From Thalassotalea euphylliae (GTDB lineage: Bacteria > Pseudomonadota > Gammaproteobacteria > Enterobacterales > Alteromonadaceae), in contig NZ_QUOV01000001.1 in assembly GCF_003390395.1 (NCBI RefSeq), positions 3,658,001 through 3,722,000 of the forward strand: a DNA stretch of 64,000 nt. The letters run 5' to 3'. Below the pieces are notes generated by a model, which was not told the DNA's origin, made no database searches, and saw only the letters and a program-made list of their open reading frames with translations. The position numbers and the translations under genes were made by a program. This document shows, piece after piece, positions 7,125 through 16,983 of the stretch. Position 1 is the first letter of the stretch, and every line of letters begins with the position of its first letter.

Positions 7125-9674
7125 TTAGAACGAGTAGCTAACTTTTCCGTACACAAATCGACCCGTGAAACCATATGGTGCAAACGGAGAATAAGCGAAA
7201 ATACGGGTAAAAGTGGTCACATCGTCAATCAAGTTACGGCTTGCATCTGGGTATTGATCGAATACATTGTTCGCGCCGACACTTAACGATAAGCCATCAG
7301 TTAATTGGTAAGCGACATCAATGTCTGTAACCCACTCGGTAGGGATCACTTCGTTACGCGCTGGGTTAATTGATGGGTCTTGCGTTTCACCGTAACGAGT
7401 GGTGCGCAACGTTGCCTTAACATCATCAAAGTTCCATGTCGCACTTAAGTTCAGCTTACTTTTTGGCGAGCCCACTTCAAAGCGCAAAATTTCTGTGCCT
7501 GAGAACAAGTTACCTTGATCAACACCTGCACCTTGTAGTGCCGCTGGTGGCTCAATAATGTTAGTCACTTCATTGTCGTTATAGTTGTAACCTGCGTTTA
7601 ATAACACATTGCCGTATGTGTTTAGGTCTAACGAATAAGTGGCGACCACATCAACACCTTCTGTGCGGCTATCAATGGCGTTTGAGAAGAAACGTGCACG
7701 CGTAGCGCCAGTTCCTGCCAATAAGCTTTCAATACCTGGGCCTGAAAGGTTGTTTGATAAAACAATACGATCATCAATATCAATGCGGTAAGCATCGATT
7801 GATAAGCTAAATTCCGCCACTGGTGTCCAAGTAATACCGCCAGCGATGCTTACTGACTCTTCTGCGTCTAAGCCCGGCGAGCCTAATGCTTTAGCAACAT
7901 CACTGCCCGGTGCAAAGGTGCCCGTTTCTACTGGCACAGAATCGACAAACGTGGTTTGAATATTGGTAAAAAACTGCTGCTGTAGTGATGGCGCTCTAAA
8001 ACCTGTTGATGCTGATAAACGCAAAGCAAGTTCTTCGGTTAAGCTAAAGCGGTTAGCAATTTTACCATTTAACGTTGAGCCAAAATCTGAGTAGTCTTCG
8101 TAACGCGCCGCGACCGTCATGTTCCAAAAGTCAGTAACGTCGGTTTCTAAGTCGATATAAGCACTAACATTATGGCGACTATTGTCGCCTGCAGATGCTG
8201 GGCTAAAGCCAACAAAGACTTGTGAACCTGCTGCGCCAAAAGCGTCGTCATTTGAAGTGCGCACGGCGCCACCACGCCCAAATTCACCGCGTTGATACGA
8301 CGCTGCTTCGCCCGCTTCAATTTCATAACTTTCGTGGCGATACTCAACACCAAACGCTACGTTCAAGCCGTTTTCAAATAATGCTGATTCAAATACACGG
8401 CTAAAATCAGCGTTTAATGTAAGCTGATCGTAAATCAAACTACCGGCATCAATATCAGTAGGGCTTTGTGCACCAAACGAGGTATTCAAGCTATTTTCGA
8501 CGCCAAATTGGAACTGATCGCGACCATAAACCGCTGAAACATCGTAGTTCCACTCTTCTAATACATAACCTTTAACCCCAGCGGCTAATGAGTAGTCGTT
8601 GATTTTTGAGGTAATGCGCGGCGCAAAGCCGTCTGGATAAATGGCTTGAACATTGCGGCTGTCTTTGGCGCGGCGGTAAAAGCCGCCACTTTCACCTTCT
8701 CGGCCACTGTATGAGCCAAAGGCGTAAAGTTCAGTATCTTCATCAAGGTAATACCCCGCATTAACAAAAACTGCGATATCTTCTACTTCACCATTGCCAA
8801 AGGTATGGTTGTAACGGTTAATTGTTAGTTCTCTAGGGTCTAATGAGCCATCTGCTTGGCGTTCGTAATTTTCACGTGGATCAAAGTCAGCACGGTTGGC
8901 GGTATTGCGATCTCGATATTCCAAAGACACATTAACAAAGCCGTCTTGGCCTAAAGCAAAACCAGAATTAGCACGCAGTGTTAACGTTTGTCCGTCAGTC
9001 ACATCGCGGTCACCACCTGTTTCAAAGGCTAAGTTGCCGTCTTCGCCAACACTAACACCTTCTAAATTTGGCACCCCTTCCATTTCAGTAACATTACCAC
9101 CGTAAGTAACTGACACTTCACCGCCACTTGATGCGTTTTTTAGTACAATGTTGATCACACCAGCAATCGCGTCTGAACCATACTGTGCTGCCGCACCGTC
9201 ACGCAGTACTTCAATACGCTCAATGGCATTCACCGGAATCGCGTTTAGATCAACCGCTGAAGAGCCGCGGCCTGCTGAACCACCTAAGTTCAATAAAGCG
9301 CTGGTATGACGGCGCTTGCCATTGATTAAGACTAAAGTGTGATCTGGCGCTAAACCGCGTAGCTGAGCTGGGCGAACGTGATCGGTACCGTCGGTTAATG
9401 AAGGCTGAGGAAAGTTAAAGCTAGGTAGTAAAGTGTTTAATAGCTGATTCGTTTCTGTCAGGCCGGTTCCCGCTAGCGTATCAGCGTCCAGAATATCAAT
9501 AGGCACAGGGCTGTCTTCAATGCTGCGCCCTAAACGGCGAGAACCAATAATGCTGATTTTTTCAATTTCTTGTTCATTTGCCGTTTCAGCAAATGCAACA
9601 TTTGTCGCAACACTGCCAGCAGATGCTGCGGTTGCAATAGCCATAGCAATAAGAGAAGGCTTAAAGTAAGTCAT
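7125..9674 (-). CDS. TonB-dependent outer membrane receptor
   Basis: An 849-residue TonB-dependent receptor for uptake of an unidentified large or scarce nutrient. A signal peptide occupies about the first 29 residues. A short segment ISIIGSRRLGRSIEDSP follows, then the plug domain with QLRGLAPDHTLVLINGKRRH and IERIEVLRDGAAAQYGSDAIAGVINI, and then a 22-strand-type barrel. The C-terminus ends in VSYSF, the terminal Phe signature of barrel proteins. The substrate cannot be read: no heme, B12 or siderophore signature stands out, and no sus-like partner is adjacent. It converges on the small binding-protein gene, so they are not one operon. Its 5' region carries two 13-bp direct repeats. Confidence 0.93.
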   Translation of the reverse strand: MTYFKPSLIAMAIATAASAGSVATNVAFAETANEQEIEKISIIGSRRLGRSIEDSPVPIDILDADTLAGTGLTETNQLLNTLLPSFNFPQPSLTDGTDHVRPAQLRGLAPDHTLVLINGKRRHTSALLNLGGSAGRGSSAVDLNAIPVNAIERIEVLRDGAAAQYGSDAIAGVINIVLKNASSGGEVSVTYGGNVTEMEGVPNLEGVSVGEDGNLAFETGGDRDVTDGQTLTLRANSGFALGQDGFVNVSLEYRDRNTANRADFDPRENYERQADGSLDPRELTINRYNHTFGNGEVEDIAVFVNAGYYLDEDTELYAFGSYSGREGESGGFYRRAKDSRNVQAIYPDGFAPRITSKINDYSLAAGVKGYVLEEWNYDVSAVYGRDQFQFGVENSLNTSFGAQSPTDIDAGSLIYDQLTLNADFSRVFESALFENGLNVAFGVEYRHESYEIEAGEAASYQRGEFGRGGAVRTSNDDAFGAAGSQVFVGFSPASAGDNSRHNVSAYIDLETDVTDFWNMTVAARYEDYSDFGSTLNGKIANRFSLTEELALRLSASTGFRAPSLQQQFFTNIQTTFVDSVPVETGTFAPGSDVAKALGSPGLDAEESVSIAGGITWTPVAEFSLSIDAYRIDIDDRIVLSNNLSGPGIESLLAGTGATRARFFSNAIDSRTEGVDVVATYSLDLNTYGNVLLNAGYNYNDNEVTNIIEPPAALQGAGVDQGNLFSGTEILRFEVGSPKSKLNLSATWNFDDVKATLRTTRYGETQDPSINPARNEVIPTEWVTDIDVAYQLTDGLSLSVGANNVFDQYPDASRNLIDDVTTFTRIFAYSPFAPYGFTGRFVYGKVSYSF

Positions 9675-10133
9675 AACACTACCTAGAAAAAAGTCTGGGA
9701 ATAAATATGAAACGCTAACGCGCTAGTTAACGTTGATAAATGGCACTTGACCGACAGTTGTTGATGACACAGAAAGGAGCGATCAAGTAATGTTATTATT
9801 TTATCATTGGTTGACCACATGTATTTAGAACTAGATGGACTAACAAATTACGAATGGTTTCGTGATTCGTGTAATAACACTTAAACCTCTTTGCGATTGC
9901 ATAAATTAACTCTTTGCGATTGTCTGAATTAAATAGTGGCAAGATAGCTTTCTCTATCTAGGCAATAACCGAGAACGACTACACAACAAAGTTTCAAACA
10001 AGTATTTACGTAAATTTCACATAAAATATATACCCGAAAAAAAGTTATCTCGATTGCTTACTAAGTGAGCAGCTAGATATTGCATACTGATAACCTTGCT
10101 CTACAATTTCGGGCTTATTTAGAATTTATAGCC
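9675..10133. other. Intergenic region upstream of TonB receptor and GAF gene
   Basis: This region lies between divergent genes. The only structure seen is a 13-bp direct repeat (9887-9922). No Fur-box-like palindrome is apparent. The sequence nearest 10080 is very A/T-rich and may carry the promoter of the GAF gene. Confidence 0.4.
9887..9922. repeat. 13-bp direct repeat, possible operator
   Basis: CTCTTTGCGATTG occurs at 9887-9899 and again at 9910-9922. The starts are 23 bp apart, close to two helical turns. It lies about 215 bp upstream of both flanking genes, so either could be regulated. The function is inferred only from spacing. Confidence 0.35.
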
Positions 10134-11075
10134 ATGCTCAAACCCTCACTTCCTGCGAATGAAACAAGTCGAATAGCGTCGCTTAAAAAGCTGAATATTT
10201 TAGACACAGCACCTGAAGATAAATATGACCGTCTGACCCAATTTGTTTCGCAACTTTTTGGTGTTCCTATTGCCCTATTTTCCATCGTTGATAGCAAACG
10301 AACTTGGTATAAATCGAGAATTGGAATAGATGCAAAAGAATCGCACCGCAATGATTCTTTTTGTGCGCACGCCATTCTTCAAGAAGAAAGCTTTATCGTG
10401 CAAGACACATTAAAAGACAAACGCTTTGCGGAAAATCCGTTTGTATTGAACAAACCTGATATCAGATTTTACGCCGCTCAACCAATAAAGTCTCCTGAAG
10501 GGTTCAATATTGGCTCATTGTGTTTAATCGATAACAAGCCGAAAGAATTTAATTTAGCCTCACAGCGGCAGTTAAAACAAATCGCCGCTATTATTGAACT
10601 TGAGCTTGCCGCACGAAATGGCAAAGCATATTGCCTTGAAAGCCAGTTGCTTAATCATGATGGGTTTAATCAAATAGCCACAATTGGTCAAAAGATTTGC
10701 CGAGATGCTGATATCCCGCTAGCCGTTATGTACTTTTATGTAAAAGGTTTAGCTGGATTAAAGGATTCAAAACCCGATAGCTATACAACGATCCTCAAGA
10801 TTGTTGTCGATTCTTTGAAATTAAGCTCTACTGGCTCAGACGTTATTGCACGATATGAAGAATCTGGCTTTGTTGGCCTATTTTCAAATTGCTCAATGGA
10901 TTCGTTAACTAGCACAGCTCAACAAATAACAAACCTTGTTAACAACAACCTACACCACAGGCGCATTAGCAATATTGAAGTGATTTGCGGTTTAGCCGAA
11001 GACGACGGGAAGCAATCGCTCGACGAGTTAATTTTTAACGCTTATATGGCTCACTATTTTAATGCCAGAAACTAA
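10134..11075 (+). CDS. GAF-domain protein with degenerate GGDEF domain
   Basis: A predicted cytosolic sensor. I chose ATG 10134 because the protein then begins MLKPSLPANE, the usual opening of this GAF family; a TTG at 10080 would add 18 residues. The GAF domain follows ILDTAPEDKYDRLTQFVSQLFGVPIALFSIVD, with SFCAHAI and YAAQPIKSPEGFNIGSLCLID typical of phytochrome-like single GAF proteins. The C-terminal ~150 residues have the outline of a GGDEF domain, but the signature is YEESGF where GGDEF is expected, the N-terminal DxLTGLxNR motif is gone and there is no RxxD site. It should therefore not make c-di-GMP; it could bind GTP or act as a dimer partner. No operon partner is seen. Confidence 0.72.
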   Translation: MLKPSLPANETSRIASLKKLNILDTAPEDKYDRLTQFVSQLFGVPIALFSIVDSKRTWYKSRIGIDAKESHRNDSFCAHAILQEESFIVQDTLKDKRFAENPFVLNKPDIRFYAAQPIKSPEGFNIGSLCLIDNKPKEFNLASQRQLKQIAAIIELELAARNGKAYCLESQLLNHDGFNQIATIGQKICRDADIPLAVMYFYVKGLAGLKDSKPDSYTTILKIVVDSLKLSSTGSDVIARYEESGFVGLFSNCSMDSLTSTAQQITNLVNNNLHHRRISNIEVICGLAEDDGKQSLDELIFNAYMAHYFNARN

Positions 11076-11248
11076 CGAACAATACGCTAATTTCGGCACT
11101 ACCTCGAATACGGAAAATAACATGCTTTAATATCAGTGAAATAACACAAAGACGTATTGGCGAGTGTTATCAAGTTAGTTGCACAAACATAGGATTGGAG
11201 CTTGAGGCAGGAGCGAAATTTGAGTTTTTACAGGCAGTAGAAACAAAA

Positions 11249-11269
11249 AAACCTGCATTAAGCAGGTTT
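11249..11269 (-). terminator. Terminator of tRNA-Leu
   Basis: AAACCTGC (11249-11256) pairs with GCAGGTTT (11262-11269). On the minus strand the stem is followed by a run of T (A run at 11245-11250 on plus). It lies about 25 bases after the tRNA 3' end. Confidence 0.8.
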
Positions 11270-11293
11270 ATTAGTTTTCTCTTTTAGAGAAAA

Positions 11294-11380
11294 TGGTACC
11301 GGAGGCCGGACTTGAACCGGCACGCCCGCAAAGGCAACGGATTTTGAATCCGTCGTGTCTACCAATTCCACCACTCCGGC
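11294..11380 (-). tRNA. tRNA-Leu (anticodon CAA)
   Basis: Read on the minus strand, the acceptor arm GCCGGAG pairs with CTCCGGT, followed by A and an encoded CCA. The anticodon arm is ACGGA-TTCAAAA-TCCGT with CAA at positions 34-36, decoding UUG. A long variable arm gives a class II length of 87 bases, as expected for leucine. The T arm reads CCGGTTCAAGTCCGG. It is a single gene with its own terminator and no integrase nearby. Confidence 0.95.
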
Positions 11381-11632
11381 AACACATGTCGTTTCGTTAA
11401 CTAACGAAAGTGCTTGGCATTATACGAAAAGATCTTGATGAATCAATCCTTTTTATCAGTAAACAAGGCTAAGTGGCGATTAATTATGCGAATGGCATAT
11501 AAATCCTGTTTTACTTAGGCTGCGAGACAAGCACACTACCTTCCCCACGTAACTTAAGCTTGGGTTTGTTAAGTAGAGCGCTGTATACTAGCCCCTTAAT
11601 GTAATCCGAATTTACTAAGCTTATCTCCCCCT

Positions 11633-12181
11633 ATGGCTAAACAAGAAACGGCTAAACAAGAAACGGCTAAACAAGAAGATACCACTTTTGTCCGTTATAC
11701 CGAATTTCCTCGCGCTGGCTTTTTCCGTCGTTTTGGCTCTTGGGTTTATGATGCATTGATCGCCATTGCGGTTTATATGGTCGCGGGTGCCATAGGCTTT
11801 GGACTTTTCGCCTTGGCTGCCAATATTGGTTTGGTGGATACGGCAGGATTTGATCATCTAATTGATGTTAAAGAGAGCTCTATCATTTACCGAATATTAG
11901 TGGATGGCTGGGGCATTGGCTGGGTCGCGTTTTTCTTCATTTATTTTTGGGCACGTAACGGCCAGACTATCGGTATGAAAGCATGGCGACTGCGAGTACA
12001 GAATTTAGACGGCAGTGTTATCGATAAAAAAACAGGCTTAAAGCGCTTGTTACCAACACTTTTGGGATTAGGGAATTTCTTAGTACTGTTTGATAGAAAG
12101 AATAAGCAGAGCCTGCAAGATAAACTTACCAATACCGAAGTTGTTGTTTTATCACTTGCTGCCAATGAGCCAAGACGTTAA
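11633..12181 (+). CDS. RDD-family membrane protein
   Basis: A 182-residue inner-membrane protein with the RDD fold: RAGFFRRFGSWVYDALI carries the Arg-Asp motif at the first helix, then two further helices (about 45-65 and 88-108) and the WARNGQTIGMKAWRLRV segment typical of the family. It ends LSLAANEPRR. The role is unknown; some relatives have been linked to sodium/proton exchange, but I would not assign that here. The first 15 residues are a threefold AKQET-type repeat coded by a 15-bp tandem repeat, absent from typical relatives. A bidirectional terminator follows, shared with lptG. Confidence 0.85.
   Translation: MAKQETAKQETAKQEDTTFVRYTEFPRAGFFRRFGSWVYDALIAIAVYMVAGAIGFGLFALAANIGLVDTAGFDHLIDVKESSIIYRILVDGWGIGWVAFFFIYFWARNGQTIGMKAWRLRVQNLDGSVIDKKTGLKRLLPTLLGLGNFLVLFDRKNKQSLQDKLTNTEVVVLSLAANEPRR
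11634..11678 (+). repeat. 15-bp tandem repeat at the start of the RDD gene
   Basis: Three near-identical 15-bp units (GGCTAAACAAGAAAC) encode AKQET repeats directly after the start codon. The period is a multiple of three, so slippage changes length without breaking the frame. Confidence 0.75.
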
Positions 12182-12250
12182 CCCAAAACTGAAGACAGAG
12201 TGTTAAAGGGCGAGTGCTGAAGAAAGACTATTGAAGATCGAATAACAACA

Positions 12251-12278
12251 AAAAGAGCAGCTAAATCGCTGCTCTTTT
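12251..12278. terminator. Bidirectional terminator between RDD gene and lptG
   Basis: AAAAGAGCAGC (12251-12261) and GCTGCTCTTTT (12268-12278) are perfect complements around a six-base loop, with A/T tracts on both sides. Confidence 0.9.
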
Positions 12279-12322
12279 GATTTATCGATTTGGTTTATTG
12301 GTTTTAGTTTGTCGGTCTTGCT

Positions 12323-13387
12323 TTATGCCTTTCGCTTCATCAAGAACAGCGCGACACTGACAAACAAGATGCTCGGCATAACTGCCCCAATAATTGGCGG
12401 CAACTGATATACCAAGCTTAAACTACCAAACACTTGGTTGGTGATGTGAAACAACAAGCCAGTCAATACACCCATCATGATGCGCGCCCCCATCGACACT
12501 GAGCGCAGTGGGCCGAAGATAAACGACAAAGCAACCAAGAGCATGACCGCAACAGTTAATGGCTGAACCAATTTTCGCCAAAATGCTAACAAGTAACGAC
12601 TTTGATCTTGCTCGTTTTGTGAAAGATATTCTAAGTAGCTAACCAAGCCTTGTACCGACAGCGACTCTGGTTTTACTGTTACCACACCGAGTTTTTCCGG
12701 CGTTAAGCTGGACTGCCACGCCAACGTTTCAAACGTTTCTTCAACTACCGCGCGATCGGTGACTTTTGTGTCTTTGACATTGCTAAGTTGCCAAGCACCG
12801 TCTGCAAAAGTTGCTGAATCTGCCGATAGCCAGCTCTCTAGCTTTAATGACTCATCAAAGCGATAGACTTGCACCTTGTTTAGCGTGCCTTGATCTTCTA
12901 CTTCCGTAATATGAACAAAGTAATCGCCATCTTTCGCCCACACACCATTCTTCGCGGAAATTAGGCTACCACCCGAGATGGCTTGTGCTCTAAGTTCTCG
13001 TGCCGACGCTTCTCCTGCTGGCGCTAACCACTCACCTACCGCCATCGACACGATAATTAACAGCACCGCCGTTTTCATCGCCGATTTAACTATAGTAAGT
13101 TTTGACAAGCCTGCAGCTTGCATTACCACCAGCTCACTATTGCTGGCCAACATACCAATACCAATCAAGCCACCAATCAGCGCCGCCATCGGGAAGAATA
13201 TTTCGATATCACGCGGCACCGCATATAAGACATAAAGCGCAGCATGCGCTAGCTCGTAGTTACCACGACCAACATCGCCCATTTGCTCAACAAACTTGAT
13301 AATGCCACTGACACTGACAAACACCATAAGCGTGATAAATGTGGTTGAAGCAATAACACGGCCGATATAAGCATCTAAAATACGCAT
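12323..13387 (-). CDS. lptG: LPS export permease LptG
   Basis: LptG forms, with LptF and the LptB ATPase, the inner-membrane ABC transporter that extracts lipopolysaccharide and passes it to LptC/LptA. The protein is 354 residues, the family length, with YjgP/YjgQ architecture: three N-terminal helices (RVIASTTFITLMVFVSV at the start), a periplasmic beta-jellyroll in the middle (AKDGDYFVHITEVED) and three C-terminal helices (PLTVAVMLLVALSFIFGPLR). Its ATG overlaps the lptF stop by one base (TAATG), so translation is coupled. The second gene of the lptF-lptG pair is usually LptG, which supports the assignment. lptB, lptC and lptA are not in the window, as is normal. Confidence 0.93.
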   Translation of the reverse strand: MRILDAYIGRVIASTTFITLMVFVSVSGIIKFVEQMGDVGRGNYELAHAALYVLYAVPRDIEIFFPMAALIGGLIGIGMLASNSELVVMQAAGLSKLTIVKSAMKTAVLLIIVSMAVGEWLAPAGEASARELRAQAISGGSLISAKNGVWAKDGDYFVHITEVEDQGTLNKVQVYRFDESLKLESWLSADSATFADGAWQLSNVKDTKVTDRAVVEETFETLAWQSSLTPEKLGVVTVKPESLSVQGLVSYLEYLSQNEQDQSRYLLAFWRKLVQPLTVAVMLLVALSFIFGPLRSVSMGARIMMGVLTGLLFHITNQVFGSLSLVYQLPPIIGAVMPSILFVSVALFLMKRKA

Positions 13388-14565
13388 TATTGTTGCCTCC
13401 GCTCTAGCTCAGATTGAGCGGTTGATTTAACGTCGCTGGCTCTTCTATTTCTGGCTCGTTTGGGTAATCTAGCTTTTAAGCGCAAGCCACTAGTTCTACT
13501 TTGCATTAATAAACTCGCACCAAGCGCCAGAGCTATCAGGTGCACAGGCCAAAGCCCGACATAATAAGGTAGCGCGTTGCCTTCAACACCTGAGCGCATC
13601 GCCGTTAGTAACAAGAAGTAGGCGAGGAATAAAAGCAGTGCAGGTAACAATTTAGCGAATTTCCCTTGTCTTGGATTAACCACAGACAACGGCACTGCAA
13701 CTAAGGTTAAAATAATACAAGCGAGTGGAAAGGCTAAACGCCACTGTATCGCGGCTTGTGCATCTTGCGAGTCATCTAACAGTAAGTCTTCGGTAGCAAT
13801 CGCACTGATTTTTCGGCGTTTATGCTCAACTTTTTGATCTTGAATTTGAATGTAGTATTTGTCAAAAGCGACGGCGCGAAACTCGCCTGAATTAATATCG
13901 CTTTGATAACGTGTGCCATCTTCTAGTACCAAGCGCTGTGAGCCAGATTCTTCTTCAACAACGCGCCCTTTGTCTGCGTAAACTAGGCTGGAATTAATCA
14001 CACTTTCAACGCCACCCGCTTCACTCGGTAGTTGGGCTACAAATACTTTGTTAAGCGAGCTGTCGGCTCTGTCTTTATCGTGGATAAACACCACCGCTTT
14101 ATCGTTACCCGTTTTTTGAAAACGCCCCGCGACCATAGCACTGATGCCGGAATCGGCCGCCAGCCTTTCTTTTACTTGATATTCATATTCGGCCGCCATA
14201 GGCGCAAGGTACAGCGTAAATATCCCCGTAAATATCGCAGTGATTAAACTGAGTACGAGTGTGACTCGCACGACATACCATTCGCTGACTCCGCATGCAT
14301 GCAATACCGTCATTTCACTGTCAGCATAGATGCGACCATAAGCGAGCAAAACGCCGAGGAATAAGCTCAATGGCAATAACATGCCCGCTAAATCAGGCAT
14401 TTTCAGGCCAATAAACACCATAACCAGATGACCAGGAATCCCCCCTTCAGAGGCGTCATCAAGCACACGAACAAACTTCTGACTTATAAAAATGGTCATC
14501 AACACAAAGAAAACAGCAAGCTGCGCTTTAGCCACTTCCTTTAATAGATAACGAAATACAATCAC
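13387..14565 (-). CDS. lptF: LPS export permease LptF
   Basis: The partner permease in the LptB2FG complex. It opens MIVFRYLLKEVAKAQLAVFF, has helices near 15-35, 60-80 and 100-125, a periplasmic jellyroll region (about 140-265) and three C-terminal helices (LAFPLACIILTLVAVPLSVVNPRQGKF). At 392 residues it is slightly long because of a basic tail rich in Arg and Lys after the last helix. It is first in the operon with lptG and diverges from pepA, the arrangement known from many gammaproteobacteria. Confidence 0.93.
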   Translation of the reverse strand: MIVFRYLLKEVAKAQLAVFFVLMTIFISQKFVRVLDDASEGGIPGHLVMVFIGLKMPDLAGMLLPLSLFLGVLLAYGRIYADSEMTVLHACGVSEWYVVRVTLVLSLITAIFTGIFTLYLAPMAAEYEYQVKERLAADSGISAMVAGRFQKTGNDKAVVFIHDKDRADSSLNKVFVAQLPSEAGGVESVINSSLVYADKGRVVEEESGSQRLVLEDGTRYQSDINSGEFRAVAFDKYYIQIQDQKVEHKRRKISAIATEDLLLDDSQDAQAAIQWRLAFPLACIILTLVAVPLSVVNPRQGKFAKLLPALLLFLAYFLLLTAMRSGVEGNALPYYVGLWPVHLIALALGASLLMQSRTSGLRLKARLPKRARNRRASDVKSTAQSELERRQQ

Positions 14566-14898
14566 TTAAACCTCAAATCGATAACCATGATTAAAAACTT
14601 AGTTTTTTTCTGACAATGGCGCAATTTTTAAGTAAAATTGCTATTTTTATACATAATTGAACGTACTTGCGCGTAGCAAACCCGTTGAATGTGGCTATAA
14701 TTATAGCCCTTAGCCCTATCTAATTGATAGTAACCTAATAGGTTAATTAGATATTTTAGCTAGTTTATCTGTCGCTAAACGAGAGATCCAACGCTTTGTT
14801 TGGCTGATTTGTTGAGGTCAGAGACGGGTAAATACAAGTGAAATACAGTTTCGCACCAAAAAAGATAATTGCACGCAAGCAATCCAGTAGGAGAATTC
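14566..14898. other. Divergent promoter region lptF / pepA
   Basis: A TATAAT hexamer at 14696-14701 could be the -10 box for pepA, although no well-placed -35 was found. An imperfect dyad (TCTAATT...AACC / GGTT-AATTAGA, 14719-14751) lies downstream of it and could form a leader hairpin or operator. PepA of Escherichia coli is also a DNA-binding regulator, so autoregulation is conceivable but not shown. Confidence 0.35.
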
Positions 14899-16407
14899 AT
14901 GGAATTTAGTGTAAAAAGTGGTAGCCCAGAAAAACAACGCAGCGCCTGTATTGTTGTTGGCGTTTTTGAACCTCGCCGTTTATCTGCTACTGCTGAACAA
15001 CTAGACGAAATTAGTGAAGGTTACATTAGTAACTTACTGCGCCGCGGTGACTTAGAAGGTAAGTCAGGCCAAATGCTTTTACTTCATCACGTGCCAAACA
15101 TTTTAAGTGAGCGCGTGCTACTTGTTGGTTGTGGTAAAGAGCGTGAATTAGACGAACGTCAATACCGTCAAATCATCAGTAAAACGATTAACACCTTAAA
15201 TGAAACAGGCTCAATGGAAGCCGTATGTTTCTTATCTGAGTTGCATGTTAAGGGCCGTGATACCTACTGGAAAGTGCGCCAAGCCGTTGAAGCAACACAA
15301 GACTGCCTATACAGCTTTAACAGCTTAAAAACGCGTAAAGAAGAGCCTCGCCGCCCATTGCGTAAAATTGTTTTCAACGTACCAACGCGCCGTGAATTGC
15401 CAATTGGTGAACGAGCCATTACGCACGGTTTAGGTGTCGCTGAAGGTATCAATACCTGTAAAAACGTGGCTAACATGCCACCAAATATCTGTAACCCAGC
15501 TTACCTTGCCGAGCAAGCCAATATCTTAGCGAACGACTACGACAAAGTAACCACCGAAGTTGTTGGTGAGAAGCAAATGGAAGAACTGGGTATGGGCTCT
15601 TACCTTGCCGTTGGTCGCGGTTCGGCGAATGAATCTATGATGAGTATCATCAACTATCAAGGTGGTGATGAAGATCAAGCGCCCATTGTGCTGGTCGGCA
15701 AAGGTTTAACCTTTGATTCTGGTGGTATTTCAATTAAGCCAGGCGAAGCCATGGATGAAATGAAATACGACATGGGCGGCGCAGCTGGCGTGCTAGGTGC
15801 AATGCATTCACTAGCGGAATTAGACCTACCAATTAACGTCATTGGTGTATTGGCTGGTTGTGAAAATATGCCTGATGCCAATGCTTATCGCCCAGGTGAT
15901 ATTTTAACGACAATGTCAGGTCAAACAGTTGAAGTGTTAAACACTGATGCCGAAGGCCGCTTGGTGCTATGTGATGCATTAACTTACGTAGAACGCTTTG
16001 AACCAGAAGCGGTGATTGACGTGGCAACCTTAACTGGCGCTTGTGTCGTTGCCTTAGGTAAACATGCAACGGGCTTGATGAGTACGCATAACCCATTAGC
16101 ACATGAACTACTTAATGCTTCTGATCAAAGCGGTGACCGCGCATGGCGTTTACCGTTATGGGATGACTACCATGAGCAGTTAGAAAGTCCATTTGCAGAT
16201 TTCACTAACTTAGGTGGTCGTGCGGCAGGTGCCATTACTGCTGGTTGTTTCTTAGCTAAATTTACTAAGAAGTACCATTGGGCGCATTTAGATATAGCCG
16301 GTACAGCATGGCGCAGCGGCGGTAAAGACAAAGGTTCAACAGGTCGCCCGGTTAGCATGCTAACCCAGTTTTTACTCAACAAAAGTGGTGCCGAGCAAGG
16401 CGAATAA
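14899..16407 (+). CDS. pepA: Leucyl aminopeptidase PepA
   Basis: A cytosolic M17 metallo-aminopeptidase that removes N-terminal residues from peptides; in Escherichia coli it also acts as XerB in plasmid recombination and as a regulator of carAB. I place the start at ATG 14899, preceded by TAGGAG five bases upstream; the longer frame from TTG 14869 lacks this. The protein then begins [13 protein letters not shown] and is 502 residues, the family length. The catalytic domain shows [31 protein letters not shown] and the M17 signature NTDAEGRL, containing the metal-ligating Asp and Glu. It is first in the pepA-holC-valS cluster, an order conserved in gammaproteobacteria. Confidence 0.96.
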   Translation: MEFSVKSGSPEKQRSACIVVGVFEPRRLSATAEQLDEISEGYISNLLRRGDLEGKSGQMLLLHHVPNILSERVLLVGCGKERELDERQYRQIISKTINTLNETGSMEAVCFLSELHVKGRDTYWKVRQAVEATQDCLYSFNSLKTRKEEPRRPLRKIVFNVPTRRELPIGERAITHGLGVAEGINTCKNVANMPPNICNPAYLAEQANILANDYDKVTTEVVGEKQMEELGMGSYLAVGRGSANESMMSIINYQGGDEDQAPIVLVGKGLTFDSGGISIKPGEAMDEMKYDMGGAAGVLGAMHSLAELDLPINVIGVLAGCENMPDANAYRPGDILTTMSGQTVEVLNTDAEGRLVLCDALTYVERFEPEAVIDVATLTGACVVALGKHATGLMSTHNPLAHELLNASDQSGDRAWRLPLWDDYHEQLESPFADFTNLGGRAAGAITAGCFLAKFTKKYHWAHLDIAGTAWRSGGKDKGSTGRPVSMLTQFLLNKSGAEQGE

Positions 16408-16451
16408 TACGCCAGCTCTAACACAGAATAAAACGTTAGGTTGACTCGCGA

Positions 16452-16886
16452 ATGCAAACCCAAGCAGTTTTTCATTTGATGCCTGATGGCAGCAGCGAAC
16501 AAGCAAGACTACATTATGCCTGTAGCTTGGCTGCCAACTACTTTCGTCAACAGCAAAAGGTGTATATTTTCACCGAAGATCAGCAGTTGGCCCATCATGT
16601 TGATGAACTACTTTGGTCATTCGAGCCTGACAGTTTCGTACCACACAACCTAGTGGGCGAAGGCCCTAAGCAGGGGGCGCCAGTTGAAATCGGCTGGCAA
16701 CCACCACGCGGCAGACGCGCAGTGCTAATTAATTTAGCACAAAACATGCCTGTGTTTGCCAACCAATTTTCACATGTAATGGACTTTGTACCAGCACCCG
16801 AGCAAGAAAAACAACTTGCCCGCGAGCGCTTTAAGGCTTGCCGCCAGTTAGGCTTTCAAGTCGACACGCACGCCGTATCGAATTAG
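16452..16886 (+). CDS. holC: DNA polymerase III chi subunit
   Basis: HolC is the small clamp-loader accessory protein that links the polymerase III holoenzyme, through psi, to single-stranded DNA-binding protein. The frame gives 144 residues, the normal size. Family landmarks are the opening [46 protein letters not shown] and [13 protein letters not shown] near the end. It lies 44 bases after pepA and 97 bases before valS on the same strand, the classical order. Confidence 0.93.
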   Translation: MQTQAVFHLMPDGSSEQARLHYACSLAANYFRQQQKVYIFTEDQQLAHHVDELLWSFEPDSFVPHNLVGEGPKQGAPVEIGWQPPRGRRAVLINLAQNMPVFANQFSHVMDFVPAPEQEKQLARERFKACRQLGFQVDTHAVSN

Positions 16887-16983
16887 GCCAAGCGAGTTAA
16901 ACATAGCAGCTAGCTTTAGCAAACTAACACAGTACAAATGCCAAACATATTACGAACACAACTTACGCAGACAGACTTTAAAG

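Noticed and set aside
11294..11380. tRNA-Leu as an integration site for a genomic island
   Set aside because: No integrase, direct repeat of the tRNA 3' end or change in gene character follows; the next genes are core functions.
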